Source: Prevotella sp. (GTDB lineage Bacteria > Bacteroidota > Bacteroidia > Bacteroidales > Bacteroidaceae). From it: a stretch of 64,000 nt of DNA. The DNA is taken from the NCBI GenBank assembly GCA_017410365.1, contig JAFQQY010000032.1, positions 45,719-109,718 on the forward strand, in the 5' to 3' direction. Below the pieces are notes generated by a model. It saw only the letters and a program-made list of their open reading frames with translations, did not search any database and had not been told where the DNA came from. The position numbers and the translations under genes were made by a program. This document shows, in pieces, positions 28,587 to 36,195 of this stretch. Each line of letters opens with the position of its first letter. Position 1 is the first letter of the stretch.

Positions 28587-28823
28587 TTATTCAACTTTGG
28601 CTTTAAGTAATTCGTTTTGTAAGAAAGAGTAGATGTAACCTGGGCTTTGATAATACAAACCGGTTGAATCGTCTTGCAACCGAAGAAATGTTTCGGAGGT
28701 ATATAACACTTCTATAGCATCCTGTACATCAAGATTTAAATCTTCAATCAAACAGCAAGCCAATTCTGCAGTCAGTTCATCTTTCATCAACTGAATTTGC
28801 TCTGGAGTAAGTTTTTGGTTCAT
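28587..28823 (-). CDS. Small helical protein, third gene of cassette 1
   Basis: A 78-residue acidic, helical protein with no signal peptide. Key stretch: DAIEVLYTSETFLRLQD followed by TGLYYQSPGYIYSFL. The counterpart in cassette 2 (30727-30933) has ALDLFYTSKVCELLHD at the same place, so they form one family. Its start codon overlaps the DUF3990 stop by 4 bp, implying coupled translation. A small partner encoded with an ADP-ribosyltransferase-like protein suggests antitoxin or chaperone (inference). I do not recognise a named domain with confidence. Confidence 0.7.
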   Translation of the reverse strand: MNQKLTPEQIQLMKDELTAELACCLIEDLNLDVQDAIEVLYTSETFLRLQDDSTGLYYQSPGYIYSFLQNELLKAKVE

Positions 28824-29302
28824 ATTTTTAATAAATGTCGTAAAGCAAGTTCCGTACCGAAAAAATACTGAAAAGTAATTCCTTTTGCATATTTCAATTC
28901 CTCTACAAGACGAGACAGAGATATAACCCCACCTTCATAACGTCGAAGTTGGTATGTTACCCCATCATCTGCTATAGGTCCATAAACAATATCATAGTCA
29001 TGCACAGGATGTTCTGCATTCCTATTTCTATTTGCCAAGACAAAAGTGGCCCATTCTTCTGAATAGTCTGGATAGCACAATACATTTAAAGAAGAGGAAT
29101 GCATTAATGTTTCATCAAACAAGAATTCACTAACACAGGCGACTCCTTCTTTTGTCTGGTTTACTTTTTGTATAGCCATATCCAATGCTTGCTCTCTGGC
29201 ATCAGACAAATAAAAACCTCGTCCAAAATCCTTGAAAGGTTTAGAATGTACCAAATCAGGTACCTCAATCATAACATTAGAACCATGATATAATTTTATC
29301 AT
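28820..29302 (-). CDS. DUF3990 protein, ADP-ribosyltransferase-like (cassette 1)
   Basis: A 160-residue cytosolic protein. It shows the DUF3990 layout, which resembles small ADP-ribosyltransferases: YHGS at the N-terminus (His6), DFGRGFYLSD with Tyr31 near residue 30, a central YDIVYGPIADD, and near the end FQYFFGTELAL with Glu151, together an H-Y-E-type set. It overlaps the preceding DUF3791-like gene and the following small gene by 4 bp each, a compact operon of toxin-antitoxin type. Enzymatic activity, target and toxicity are inference. The base composition is more AT-rich than the surrounding pectin genes. Confidence 0.75.
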   Translation of the reverse strand: MIKLYHGSNVMIEVPDLVHSKPFKDFGRGFYLSDAREQALDMAIQKVNQTKEGVACVSEFLFDETLMHSSSLNVLCYPDYSEEWATFVLANRNRNAEHPVHDYDIVYGPIADDGVTYQLRRYEGGVISLSRLVEELKYAKGITFQYFFGTELALRHLLKI

Positions 29303-29523
29303 TTCAGTTGCCCTCCATTATTAATACAAACCTCTGTCAATACATCTATGGTATCAGGGAAAGACAAAGTGTGCAACACACCATAATGCTGAACAAAATG
29401 TTCTAACCCTTTATAGCGCTTAAGATATGCATATGCTTGATTTTGCCTTATGTCAAAACGCTTAGAAAATTCTGTCACAAGGGCAACCGTATATCCAATT
29501 CTATTCTTATCTTCTCTTGACAT
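29299..29523 (-). CDS. DUF3791-like small protein, first gene of cassette 1
   Basis: A 74-residue protein resembling DUF3791: an N-terminal helix (RIGYTVALVTEFSKRF), then NQAYAYLKRYKGLEHFVQHY and the HTLSFPDTIDVLTEVC segment. DUF3791 proteins are commonly encoded next to DUF3990 proteins. It is the first gene after a good promoter and is translationally coupled to the DUF3990 gene by a 4-bp overlap. It is a candidate antitoxin or autoregulator (inference). Confidence 0.75.
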   Translation of the reverse strand: MSREDKNRIGYTVALVTEFSKRFDIRQNQAYAYLKRYKGLEHFVQHYGVLHTLSFPDTIDVLTEVCINNGGQLK

Positions 29524-29541
29524 AACTACAATTTATATCTG

Positions 29542-29571
29542 CAAATATACATATTTTTTATTACCAAACAA
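29542..29571 (-). promoter_or_regulatory. Promoter of cassette 1 (TTG-N19-TATATTTG)
   Basis: On the minus strand TATATTTG (29542-29549) is preceded by TTG (29569-29571) at 19 bp, the normal Bacteroidota spacing. It lies 18 bp before the start codon of the first gene. The bases after the box, CAGATA, resemble those of the cassette 2 promoter (CAGAAT). Confidence 0.65.
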
Positions 29572-29632
29572 CAAATTAAAGGTCAATTACAACAGGAATT
29601 GGATGAAATTTAAGATTTTTAATTGACATATA

Positions 29633-29892
29633 GACAAAAATTATAATAATTATAATAATTTCTGTCAGGCATAAAGATAAACAATGTAATTTGTTGTTAA
29701 CAATAAATGTTTGTCTTTATGTAAAAAACAACGACGTGTTGATGAAATAAATTCCTGTATTTATATAAAAACAACGAATTACACAAATTTGACGAATTGA
29801 ATTATATGTTTTAAAAATAATTCGTTTAATTAGTGTAATTATTCGCTTTGCTCATCAACTCGTCGTTGTTTAAATAAAAGTCTGTATTTATG
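29633..29892 (+). repeat. Repeat-family copy B, between the divergent cassettes
   Basis: It has the same order of modules as copies A and C, but the segment between the two TCGTTTAATTAGTGTAATT direct repeats is missing and only one of them remains. The outer arms (ACAACGACGTGTTGATGA and TCATCAACTCGTCGTTGT) are retained. The opening module differs (GACAAAAATTATAATAATTA) and matches copy E better. It occupies nearly the whole space between the two cassette promoters. Confidence 0.85.
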
Positions 29893-29937
29893 GCAAATAA
29901 ACAAAGTTAGTTTTTATGTCATTTCAATTTAATGTTG

Positions 29938-29945
29938 TATATTTG
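29938..29945 (+). promoter_or_regulatory. -7 promoter box (TATATTTG) of cassette 2
   Basis: Exact TAnnTTTG match on the plus strand, 23 bp before the start codon at 29969. It has the same TATATTTGCAGA wording as the cassette 1 promoter. No clear -33 element. Confidence 0.6.
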
Positions 29946-29968
29946 CAGAATAATAAGCAAAATAAAAT

Positions 29969-30232
29969 ATGAATCATTCAGGCTTGATGTCCGATAATGG
30001 ATATAAATACCCCACAGAAGAACAATTACGCAATATATTTGCATGTTCATGTGTTGAGTCTGCGGCTCGACGCTTAGGCATTTCGCCTACAGAAATGTAT
30101 TCGAGAATGAAACGTGTGAATTTATTTAACGAACTTATTTATCCTTGTTATGACACCTTGCACACTCAGAGTAGAGAAACTATAACCGAGGATATTATTG
30201 AGGCATTGGAAATAAGAGAAAAGAAATTATAA
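29969..30232 (+). CDS. DUF3791-like small protein, first gene of cassette 2
   Basis: An 87-residue protein homologous in layout to the 74-residue protein of cassette 1. It has AARRLGISPTEMYSRMKRV followed by YPCYDTLHTQSRETITEDI, where the HTQ...I..DI stretch is typical of DUF3791. The stop is 12 bp before the DUF3990 gene. Candidate antitoxin or regulator (inference). Confidence 0.72.
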   Translation: MNHSGLMSDNGYKYPTEEQLRNIFACSCVESAARRLGISPTEMYSRMKRVNLFNELIYPCYDTLHTQSRETITEDIIEALEIREKKL

Positions 30233-30244
30233 TATAAAAAAAGA

Positions 30245-30724
30245 ATGATAGTTTATCACGGTAGTACAATAGTAGTTGACAATCCAATTGCAGCTGCAGG
30301 CAGAGAAAGACTTGACTTCGGCAAAGGTTTTTACATAACTGACATTCAATACCAGGCGGAGGCTTGGGCTAAACGCATGCATCGAATAAGGCAAAAGCCA
30401 GGAATAGTAAATGTTTATGAATTAGATATGGATTTAATCAAAAACAAATTTCGCTATTTGGGTTTTAACAATTATGATAACGAATGGTTACAATTCATTA
30501 TTTCCAACAGAACAGGTTTATGTGCTGAAAGTTTTGATGTTATTGAAGGAGGTGTGGCAAACGACAGGGTGGTTGACACAATAGAAGCATATATGGCAAA
30601 TTTGATGCCTTTGGATTTGGCTTTAAAAGAACTATCAAAACACAAACCTAACAATCAGATTTGCATTTTATCTCAAAAGGCAATAGATTCTTGTTTACAT
30701 TTTGTAAAACATTATAATATATAA
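30245..30724 (+). CDS. DUF3990 protein, ADP-ribosyltransferase-like (cassette 2)
   Basis: A 159-residue paralogue of the cassette 1 protein. His5 in YHGST, Tyr30 in LDFGKGFYITD and the central FDVIEGGVANDRV are conserved. The C-terminal motif reads QICILSQKAI, so the residue aligned with Glu151 of the other copy is Gln144. If that Glu is catalytic, this copy may have altered or no transferase activity. The two proteins are clearly diverged (by eye well under half identical), so this is an old duplication or two acquisitions. Confidence 0.75.
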   Translation: MIVYHGSTIVVDNPIAAAGRERLDFGKGFYITDIQYQAEAWAKRMHRIRQKPGIVNVYELDMDLIKNKFRYLGFNNYDNEWLQFIISNRTGLCAESFDVIEGGVANDRVVDTIEAYMANLMPLDLALKELSKHKPNNQICILSQKAIDSCLHFVKHYNI

Positions 30725-30726
30725 TT

Positions 30727-30933
30727 ATGATAAGTGATTTATTAATGTGGAATAAGATTGGACGCATTGTTACTATTTTGTCTGAGCGTCTTAACATATC
30801 TTCTGAACATGCACTGGATTTGTTCTATACATCAAAAGTATGTGAACTTTTACATGACCCCGAATCACTTCTTTATACATTCAGTGATTATTATATCGCT
30901 GACGATGTTCTTAGGGAAATGCATTCTGCATAA
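30727..30933 (+). CDS. Small helical protein, third gene of cassette 2
   Basis: A 68-residue protein beginning 2 bp after the DUF3990 stop. SSEHALDLFYTSKVCELLHD and the following tyrosine-rich LLYTFSDYYIADDVL match the third protein of cassette 1 in position and pattern. No domain name assigned. Candidate partner or antitoxin of the DUF3990 protein (inference). An overlapping frame from 30758 is a shadow. Confidence 0.7.
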   Translation: MISDLLMWNKIGRIVTILSERLNISSEHALDLFYTSKVCELLHDPESLLYTFSDYYIADDVLREMHSA

Positions 30934-30943
30934 GAACAATGCC

Positions 30944-31224
30944 GGACAGAAATTAATATAATTATAATAATTATTGTCTTATAAACAACACCAGGATGTG
31001 TTGAAACCTGTGTATGTCTTTATGCAAAAAACAACGACGAGTTGATGAAATAAATCCCTGTATTTATATAAAAACAACGAATTACACGAATTTGACGAAT
31101 TGAATTATATGTCTTAAAATAATTCGTTTAATTAGTGTAATTCGTTGTTGTTATAAACGACTGTCTTTAAAAACTCGTTTAATTAGTGTAATTATTCGCT
31201 TTGCTCATCAACTCGTCGTTGTTA
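30944..31224 (+). repeat. Repeat-family copy C, nested palindrome
   Basis: By eye nearly identical to copy A and in the same orientation. The outer arms 31030-31048 and 31205-31223 are perfect over 19 bp (AACAACGACGAGTTGATGA and its complement). The inner arms start at about 31074 and end at about 31147. It fills the gap between the convergent ends of cassette 2 and the second PL11 gene and could also act as a transcription barrier there. Confidence 0.85.
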
Positions 31225-31237
31225 AAAATGAAATATT

Positions 31238-34200
31238 TTACTCTACAACAAGCTTCATTGTGCCTGAAGCAACCTTCGCGCGTACCTTTATAATATATGT
31301 ACCCTTTTGTGCGCCAAGTGACTTGACAGCATTCTGAAGAGCAGACATAGAAGATGTTACTGTGCCTACCTTCTGACCGCCAAGAGTATAAACCTCGGCA
31401 GAAACCTCTTCATCAGCAGCAATGCCATCAATGCCAGTCGGGTCTTCAACAATCTTGAGTACACCAGTCTTCTGCAAAAGTTCAGTTGTATCCCACTTCA
31501 GTCCTGCAGGAAGTTCTGGCAGGTCATATGTAGGTGTGCCCTTGAAGGTTGAGTTCACTGTCCAAAGAGTGAAGCTGTCTCCAGCCTTTGGTGTATAGTC
31601 ATCAAGCAAAGTCACTTTTACGGTACCATTCATTGTCAGCAACTGCGGATTGAGAGTAGAATTCTTTGTTGCAGAAATCAGGAAGTTTACAGTAGCACCA
31701 GCATTAACATTCATCAACGCCTTTGTTTTGATAACGCCCGGAGTCTCACTGTACATGCTGCGCGGAGTAACCTGTGCCTTATCGGTGAGCAAGAGAGAGT
31801 TGAGCAATCCCTGACCAGCCACATGACCAGTACCGTTTACTGTTGTTGCATAAGCACCATGAACAAGCGTTGTGGCATCAGCCTGGTTGAACATGAATGT
31901 TCCTTCGCTGATAGTCATCTGAGCCTGAACCTTTCCGAGAGCAATAACACGCATTGTACCAGCACCGGTCTTCTTGATATGAGATGTAGAGTTGATGCCA
32001 AGAGTGAAGTCACTGCCATTGCCACCCAATACATACATACCAGAACCGGCGAGAGTACCGCCGCCAGAAACTGTTCCAACCTGAACAGTCTTGCCATTAT
32101 TGTCAAATGTCACATCAGTAGGAACGTTAAGAGTTGCATTAGGAAGACCATAGTTATTGTCCCATGCAAACCACGGATCATAGCTGCCACGCTTTGCAAG
32201 ACCAACCTGAACAGTTCCCTCAAACTCGCTCCAGTTGCCCTGGAAGTAGTTGCGCACACCAGCAGCATAAACCTTGAATGTACCGGCACCTGTCAGTGTA
32301 CCTGTGTAGTTGCAACGTGGGTCAGCATAGAAAGTACCAGTCTTGCCTTCTGGCACGTAGAAGTTGGCGCGGTTGGTAGTATAAGAACCTTCGCCGTTAG
32401 GGTCGTTCAGTGTTCCGTTCTGGAATTCCACCGTTGTCGGCAACTGAGTCACACCACCCGACTCTGAAGCATTTACTGTTCCGCCCGCAATAATCAGTTT
32501 ACCAACCGTATTGTTTGCACCGAGAGCAAGAGTACCTGTACCCGTCTTTGTGAGTTCAGCACCAGAAGCAGAACTTCTGACACCTGTGTTCAATGTGAGT
32601 GTTGAGCCTGCTGCTATCTGCAAGGTACCGCCGTTACGTCCCACATATATTGGCTGTGCCGATGTAGCAGTCTTTGTGTTTGCCAATATACCGCCATTGT
32701 CAAGATAGATAGCACTCTTTACAGAACCGAGACCTCCAAATTCCTGACCAATTTCATTAGGGAATACTGTAACAGTCATGCGACCGCCGTTGATATATGT
32801 ATTGCCTACCCTGTTCTCGTTGCTGATAGATACCACGCCTGCACCGTTCTTCTGAATGTCAGCACCGCCAACGATGCTGTCGCCACTGATGCTCAACGAC
32901 TTCTTCTCATTGTTGAAGATGATTGATGCAGGAGCAACATTGCCAACAACCTTGATTGAAGTAGCAACGGCATTGTCGTCGAATGTAACCTCAGAACCAG
33001 GAACGAATACAACAGACTCTGTTGTTCCTGTGTTAATGAAGTTCTGTGTCTTGTCAACATCCCAGTTGCCATCTGTACTACCAGTCCAAGTCACGTTGCC
33101 ACCCTTATAGTTGAGAATCTCAACATATAGCTTGCCGCCTTCAAAGAGAAGAGTTGCCTTCTGGCCTGTAAGACCCTTTACAACAATATCCTCCAGATTG
33201 CCGTCAATAGCACCAATCTCACCAATCAGATACTTGCCGTCAGCCAACTTACTCTCACCATCCTTAGTATTAGCAACAAATGTAATGACAGGAGTAGAGA
33301 GTTCAGGACCGTTCTCCCAGTTCTTCTTCTCTATTTTCAGAACATTCGCCTTAACCACGTCGGCTGACGCATCAGCACCGAAGAGGTCGATTCTGAGCTG
33401 CGAACCGAAGTTAAGAATCAGCGAGTCGGTGGTTATATTACCCTTGTTCTTCTCGCCGCCTGGGATGATAGTCGCATTATAATCTGCCTGAATAGACTTC
33501 TTGAACACACCGCCGTTAGAGATGAGCGTAGTATGACGGTTGAGCCATACGCGGCTGCCTTCCATAGTTCCGTCGAAACTCAGCTTACCAGCCCACACGT
33601 CAGTGTTACCTGTATATTTCTGAACAACGTTTGGCAGAACCAGTGTACCGTCGCCCTGCTTCACAAGGCGCATGCTACCTGCAAAGCCGCCGCCTGTCAG
33701 AGTGTGGGTATAATACTCGTAGATGATTGTTGGATTCTTGCCGCTTGTACCATTCACGTCAGTACCCTGTACCCATGACGGAGCATTGTCTATATATATA
33801 TAAGGTGTAGCACCGTCAGCCACGCTGACAGTCATATCGTTTGTCTCGCAAGTGATAATCTGCTTGTCGTTGGCATCGCTGCCGATAGTACCATTGTTCT
33901 TCACCTCTGTGCGTCCTGTCATGATGAGAGCAGGAGGAGCCACGGTTATTCCCTCAAGCCTACCGAGGAAGTAGCTTGTGTGAGGCGGCTGATTGTAACC
34001 GTTCATCTGCCATACCACAGCATTGCGGTACTGATGGTCGTGCCACAGAGTGTAGTTGCGCCACTGGGTAGCTGTTGTCGTGGTATAGATGCGCACCTTA
34101 TTGTCGGCAGTACGCATTACCACCTCCTCGCGCCAGTCACCGAAGATGTCGGCCTGCAAACAAGGAGTACCCTTTGTGTCGTTATTGGTCATAGAACCTT

Positions 34201-35740
34201 CGAGAGTTGCTATTACGCCAGTACCATACTTGATGATGACACCGGCAGTATTCTTTCCATTAGCATAGTTGAATGTCTCCTCGCAGAGGTCACCATCCCA
34301 ATAGATACGCATGTTCTGTGATATATTGTTCTTTGTTCCACCAGGAATGCCGCTGTAAGTTACGGAACTGATAAGGTTGCCGTCGCGTGCAGTCGAACCC
34401 TGAGCACCAGGATAGAGGTCGGTAAAGTTACCCATCATGCTTCGGCCGTCGTCTGTTCCACCTGCATAGCGGTAAAGAATCTTTCGTGTAGTAGCATCGC
34501 AGTAGTTGTTTGAAGGTGCATTCTCATTACATGCAAAGAACTCCTGACCATGACGATATGGGTCGAAGTCATTGAGATGCATAGCGTCACCATGACCAAG
34601 ACCTGTTGTTGCCAATCCTCTACCGTTGTCATCGATAGTCATACCGCCGAATACTATTTCATCGCGACCGTCCCAGTCAACGTCACCGATGCAATAGTTG
34701 TGATAACCCTGACCGAACCAAGGACCGCCGGTATTGCAGTTCCAACGCCAACGAACAGAAAGCTTGTGAGTGGCAGGATCCACATCATATGCAATCATCT
34801 TATGGCGCGTATAGATACCGCGGGCAAGGAAGATGCTTGGCTTGCGTCCGTCAAAATACGGCGCACCGAAGAAATATTTTGATGAGCGGTGGCCGTAGCC
34901 GTCGCCCCACTGCTGCTCAAGATTACCCTCACCCGGTTCGAGGCGCACCAGCGGATAGTCCATCACCTGATAAGGCTTTCCTGTTTCACCGTTCATATAG
35001 AGCAGGAACTCGGCACCGTCATGTACGAACCACTGTCCGCTCTCGCCTGGACGATAGTTCTTGCTTGGGTCACCAATGGTCTGCGTCGTACCGTCTGCCA
35101 TGTGGATTACAGTACCGTCAGCAGCACGGAAGATGCACTCTGCCTTTCCGTCCATATCCCAGTCGTATGCAGCAATGTTGATTTCGTTATTCTGGAAGTC
35201 GCCGAGGTTAGGGCCACAATCAATCCACCACAGTTTCTTTCCATTCAACTTATATGCCTCAACAACGGTATATTTGCCACCGACACCGCTGTTCCAGTTG
35301 TCAAACTTGATAATCAGCTCCGGTTCGCCGTCACCGTCGAGGTCGGCAGCTGTAGCATCGTTAGGAACAAAGGTGTTTGTCATCGTGCCATGGTCCATCT
35401 CCAATTCGAGATATGGCTTTGCCAGAGGGGTTGCCTCTTTCGACTTTGCCTGCTCTACCCCACGGACAACCGCTGTAACGGTGTATTTGCTTGTGAGCGA
35501 GCCGCCAGTATCACGATAGTTTGATACGGAAAGTGGTTGGTCGTTCACCTTCACGCCATCACGATAGAGATTATATGTTACGTCATAATACTCTTCGCCT
35601 AAGATACGCCAACTGCAATATACTCCTCCATTAACCTTAACGGCCACAAGACCGCGGTCAATGACATCGACAGTGCGCTGCGCCCAGGCACCAATCGCCA
35701 TCACTGCAAGCAGTGACAATAGCAACAATCTTTTTCTCAT
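31238..35740 (-). CDS. Second rhamnogalacturonan lyase (PL11) fused to autotransporter-type repeats
   Basis: A 1500-residue secreted protein with a signal peptide about 1-20 (GAWAQ). The PL11 propeller covers about 22-600 and begins VDVIDRGLVAVKV, with calcium-loop motifs DLDGDGEPE, DMDGKAE, DVDWDGRDE and DIFGDWREE and the NQPPHTSYFLG closing strand. Residues about 680-1315 are autotransporter-associated strand repeats (VKQGDGTLVLP, QKNGAGVVSIS, TKTGTGTLALG, KKTGAGTMRVI). The C-terminal TGIDGI... YTLGGQKV is a sorting-like tail. Same architecture as the gene at 1181-5731 but clearly diverged in sequence, so probably different linkage or chain-length preference (inference). Confidence 0.87.
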   Translation of the reverse strand: MRKRLLLLSLLAVMAIGAWAQRTVDVIDRGLVAVKVNGGVYCSWRILGEEYYDVTYNLYRDGVKVNDQPLSVSNYRDTGGSLTSKYTVTAVVRGVEQAKSKEATPLAKPYLELEMDHGTMTNTFVPNDATAADLDGDGEPELIIKFDNWNSGVGGKYTVVEAYKLNGKKLWWIDCGPNLGDFQNNEINIAAYDWDMDGKAECIFRAADGTVIHMADGTTQTIGDPSKNYRPGESGQWFVHDGAEFLLYMNGETGKPYQVMDYPLVRLEPGEGNLEQQWGDGYGHRSSKYFFGAPYFDGRKPSIFLARGIYTRHKMIAYDVDPATHKLSVRWRWNCNTGGPWFGQGYHNYCIGDVDWDGRDEIVFGGMTIDDNGRGLATTGLGHGDAMHLNDFDPYRHGQEFFACNENAPSNNYCDATTRKILYRYAGGTDDGRSMMGNFTDLYPGAQGSTARDGNLISSVTYSGIPGGTKNNISQNMRIYWDGDLCEETFNYANGKNTAGVIIKYGTGVIATLEGSMTNNDTKGTPCLQADIFGDWREEVVMRTADNKVRIYTTTTATQWRNYTLWHDHQYRNAVVWQMNGYNQPPHTSYFLGRLEGITVAPPALIMTGRTEVKNNGTIGSDANDKQIITCETNDMTVSVADGATPYIYIDNAPSWVQGTDVNGTSGKNPTIIYEYYTHTLTGGGFAGSMRLVKQGDGTLVLPNVVQKYTGNTDVWAGKLSFDGTMEGSRVWLNRHTTLISNGGVFKKSIQADYNATIIPGGEKNKGNITTDSLILNFGSQLRIDLFGADASADVVKANVLKIEKKNWENGPELSTPVITFVANTKDGESKLADGKYLIGEIGAIDGNLEDIVVKGLTGQKATLLFEGGKLYVEILNYKGGNVTWTGSTDGNWDVDKTQNFINTGTTESVVFVPGSEVTFDDNAVATSIKVVGNVAPASIIFNNEKKSLSISGDSIVGGADIQKNGAGVVSISNENRVGNTYINGGRMTVTVFPNEIGQEFGGLGSVKSAIYLDNGGILANTKTATSAQPIYVGRNGGTLQIAAGSTLTLNTGVRSSASGAELTKTGTGTLALGANNTVGKLIIAGGTVNASESGGVTQLPTTVEFQNGTLNDPNGEGSYTTNRANFYVPEGKTGTFYADPRCNYTGTLTGAGTFKVYAAGVRNYFQGNWSEFEGTVQVGLAKRGSYDPWFAWDNNYGLPNATLNVPTDVTFDNNGKTVQVGTVSGGGTLAGSGMYVLGGNGSDFTLGINSTSHIKKTGAGTMRVIALGKVQAQMTISEGTFMFNQADATTLVHGAYATTVNGTGHVAGQGLLNSLLLTDKAQVTPRSMYSETPGVIKTKALMNVNAGATVNFLISATKNSTLNPQLLTMNGTVKVTLLDDYTPKAGDSFTLWTVNSTFKGTPTYDLPELPAGLKWDTTELLQKTGVLKIVEDPTGIDGIAADEEVSAEVYTLGGQKVGTVTSSMSALQNAVKSLGAQKGTYIIKVRAKVASGTMKLVVE

Positions 35741-35788
35741 TTGTTTTTAGCTATTAGTTAATTACCAAATTAGTCATCATTCAATGTG

Positions 35789-35796
35789 CAAAGGTA
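35789..35796 (-). promoter_or_regulatory. -7 promoter box (TACCTTTG) of the second PL11 fusion gene
   Basis: Exact TAnnTTTG match on the minus strand, 48 bp before the start codon at 35740. Divergent with the plus-strand promoter at 36135-36166. Confidence 0.55.
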
Positions 35797-35961
35797 ATAT
35801 TTTTTTTCTTATTGACCTAAACATTATATATAAATATAGAAGATTTTTGATTTCATTTTATTAATGTTTGCTGCTTCACGCTACATATTCATGCAGTATT
35901 TTCAATAATTATGCAATCCCAAATACATGCTTACAAAACCTATGATTTTTAGCCATTTCTC

Positions 35962-36038
35962 AAGAAGTGCCAGATCTCGGCTCGAAAAGTGCCAGTTCTT
36001 ACCTCGAGATCTGGCACTTCTTCAATAGAGAACTGGCA
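35962..36038. promoter_or_regulatory. Interleaved inverted repeats between divergent pectinase promoters
   Basis: Four related arms: 35962-35979, 35987-36000, 36005-36022 and 36029-36038. Arms 1 and 3 are perfectly complementary over 18 bp (AAGAAGTGCCAGATCTCG). Arms 2 and 4 are perfectly complementary over 10 bp (TGCCAGTTCT / AGAACTGGCA). Because the pairs interleave, RNA could form a pseudoknot; alternatively arms 2-3 and 1-4 pair as nested hairpins. As DNA, the repeated GTGCCAG/CTGGCAC half-sites could bind a regulator of both operons. The rest of the 450-bp gap is AT-rich and shows only the two promoters. Confidence 0.75.
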
Positions 36039-36134
36039 GATCATGGTTTTCAAGAACAATAACAGCAAATGGGCAATATGCTGAAAGCGTATATTTATAC
36101 AACATGCAAGAAGTATAGAAAGACAAGCTCGTTA

Positions 36135-36166
36135 TTTGCATATTATCATTTTTTTTGCTACTTTTG
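36135..36166 (+). promoter_or_regulatory. Promoter TTTG-N20-TACTTTTG of the glycosidase operon
   Basis: TTTG at 36135-36138 and TACTTTTG at 36159-36166 are 20 bp apart, a complete Bacteroidota primary sigma promoter. It lies 29 bp before the ATG at 36196. It overlaps the longer open frame from 36136, which argues that the frame's first ATG is not used. Confidence 0.8.
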
Positions 36167-36195
36167 CAAAAACTATTAACATTATATCAAAGATT

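Noticed and set aside
30758-30961. Alternative frame overlapping the third gene of cassette 2
   Set aside because: The frame starting at 30727 is homologous to the corresponding cassette 1 gene.
24831-31224. Insertion sequence or transposon carrying the cassettes
   Set aside because: No transposase or integrase frame and no target-site duplication that I could identify; only the non-coding repeats support mobility.
31823-35524. Long plus-strand frames (for example 31823-32467 and 34889-35524) opposite the second PL11 gene
   Set aside because: Antisense to a clearly recognised gene in repeat-rich sequence; no domain and no start context.
36136-36195. Upstream extension of the glycosidase gene to ATG 36136
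   Set aside because: The segment contains the -7 box and spacer of a good promoter, and the signal peptide starts at 36196.
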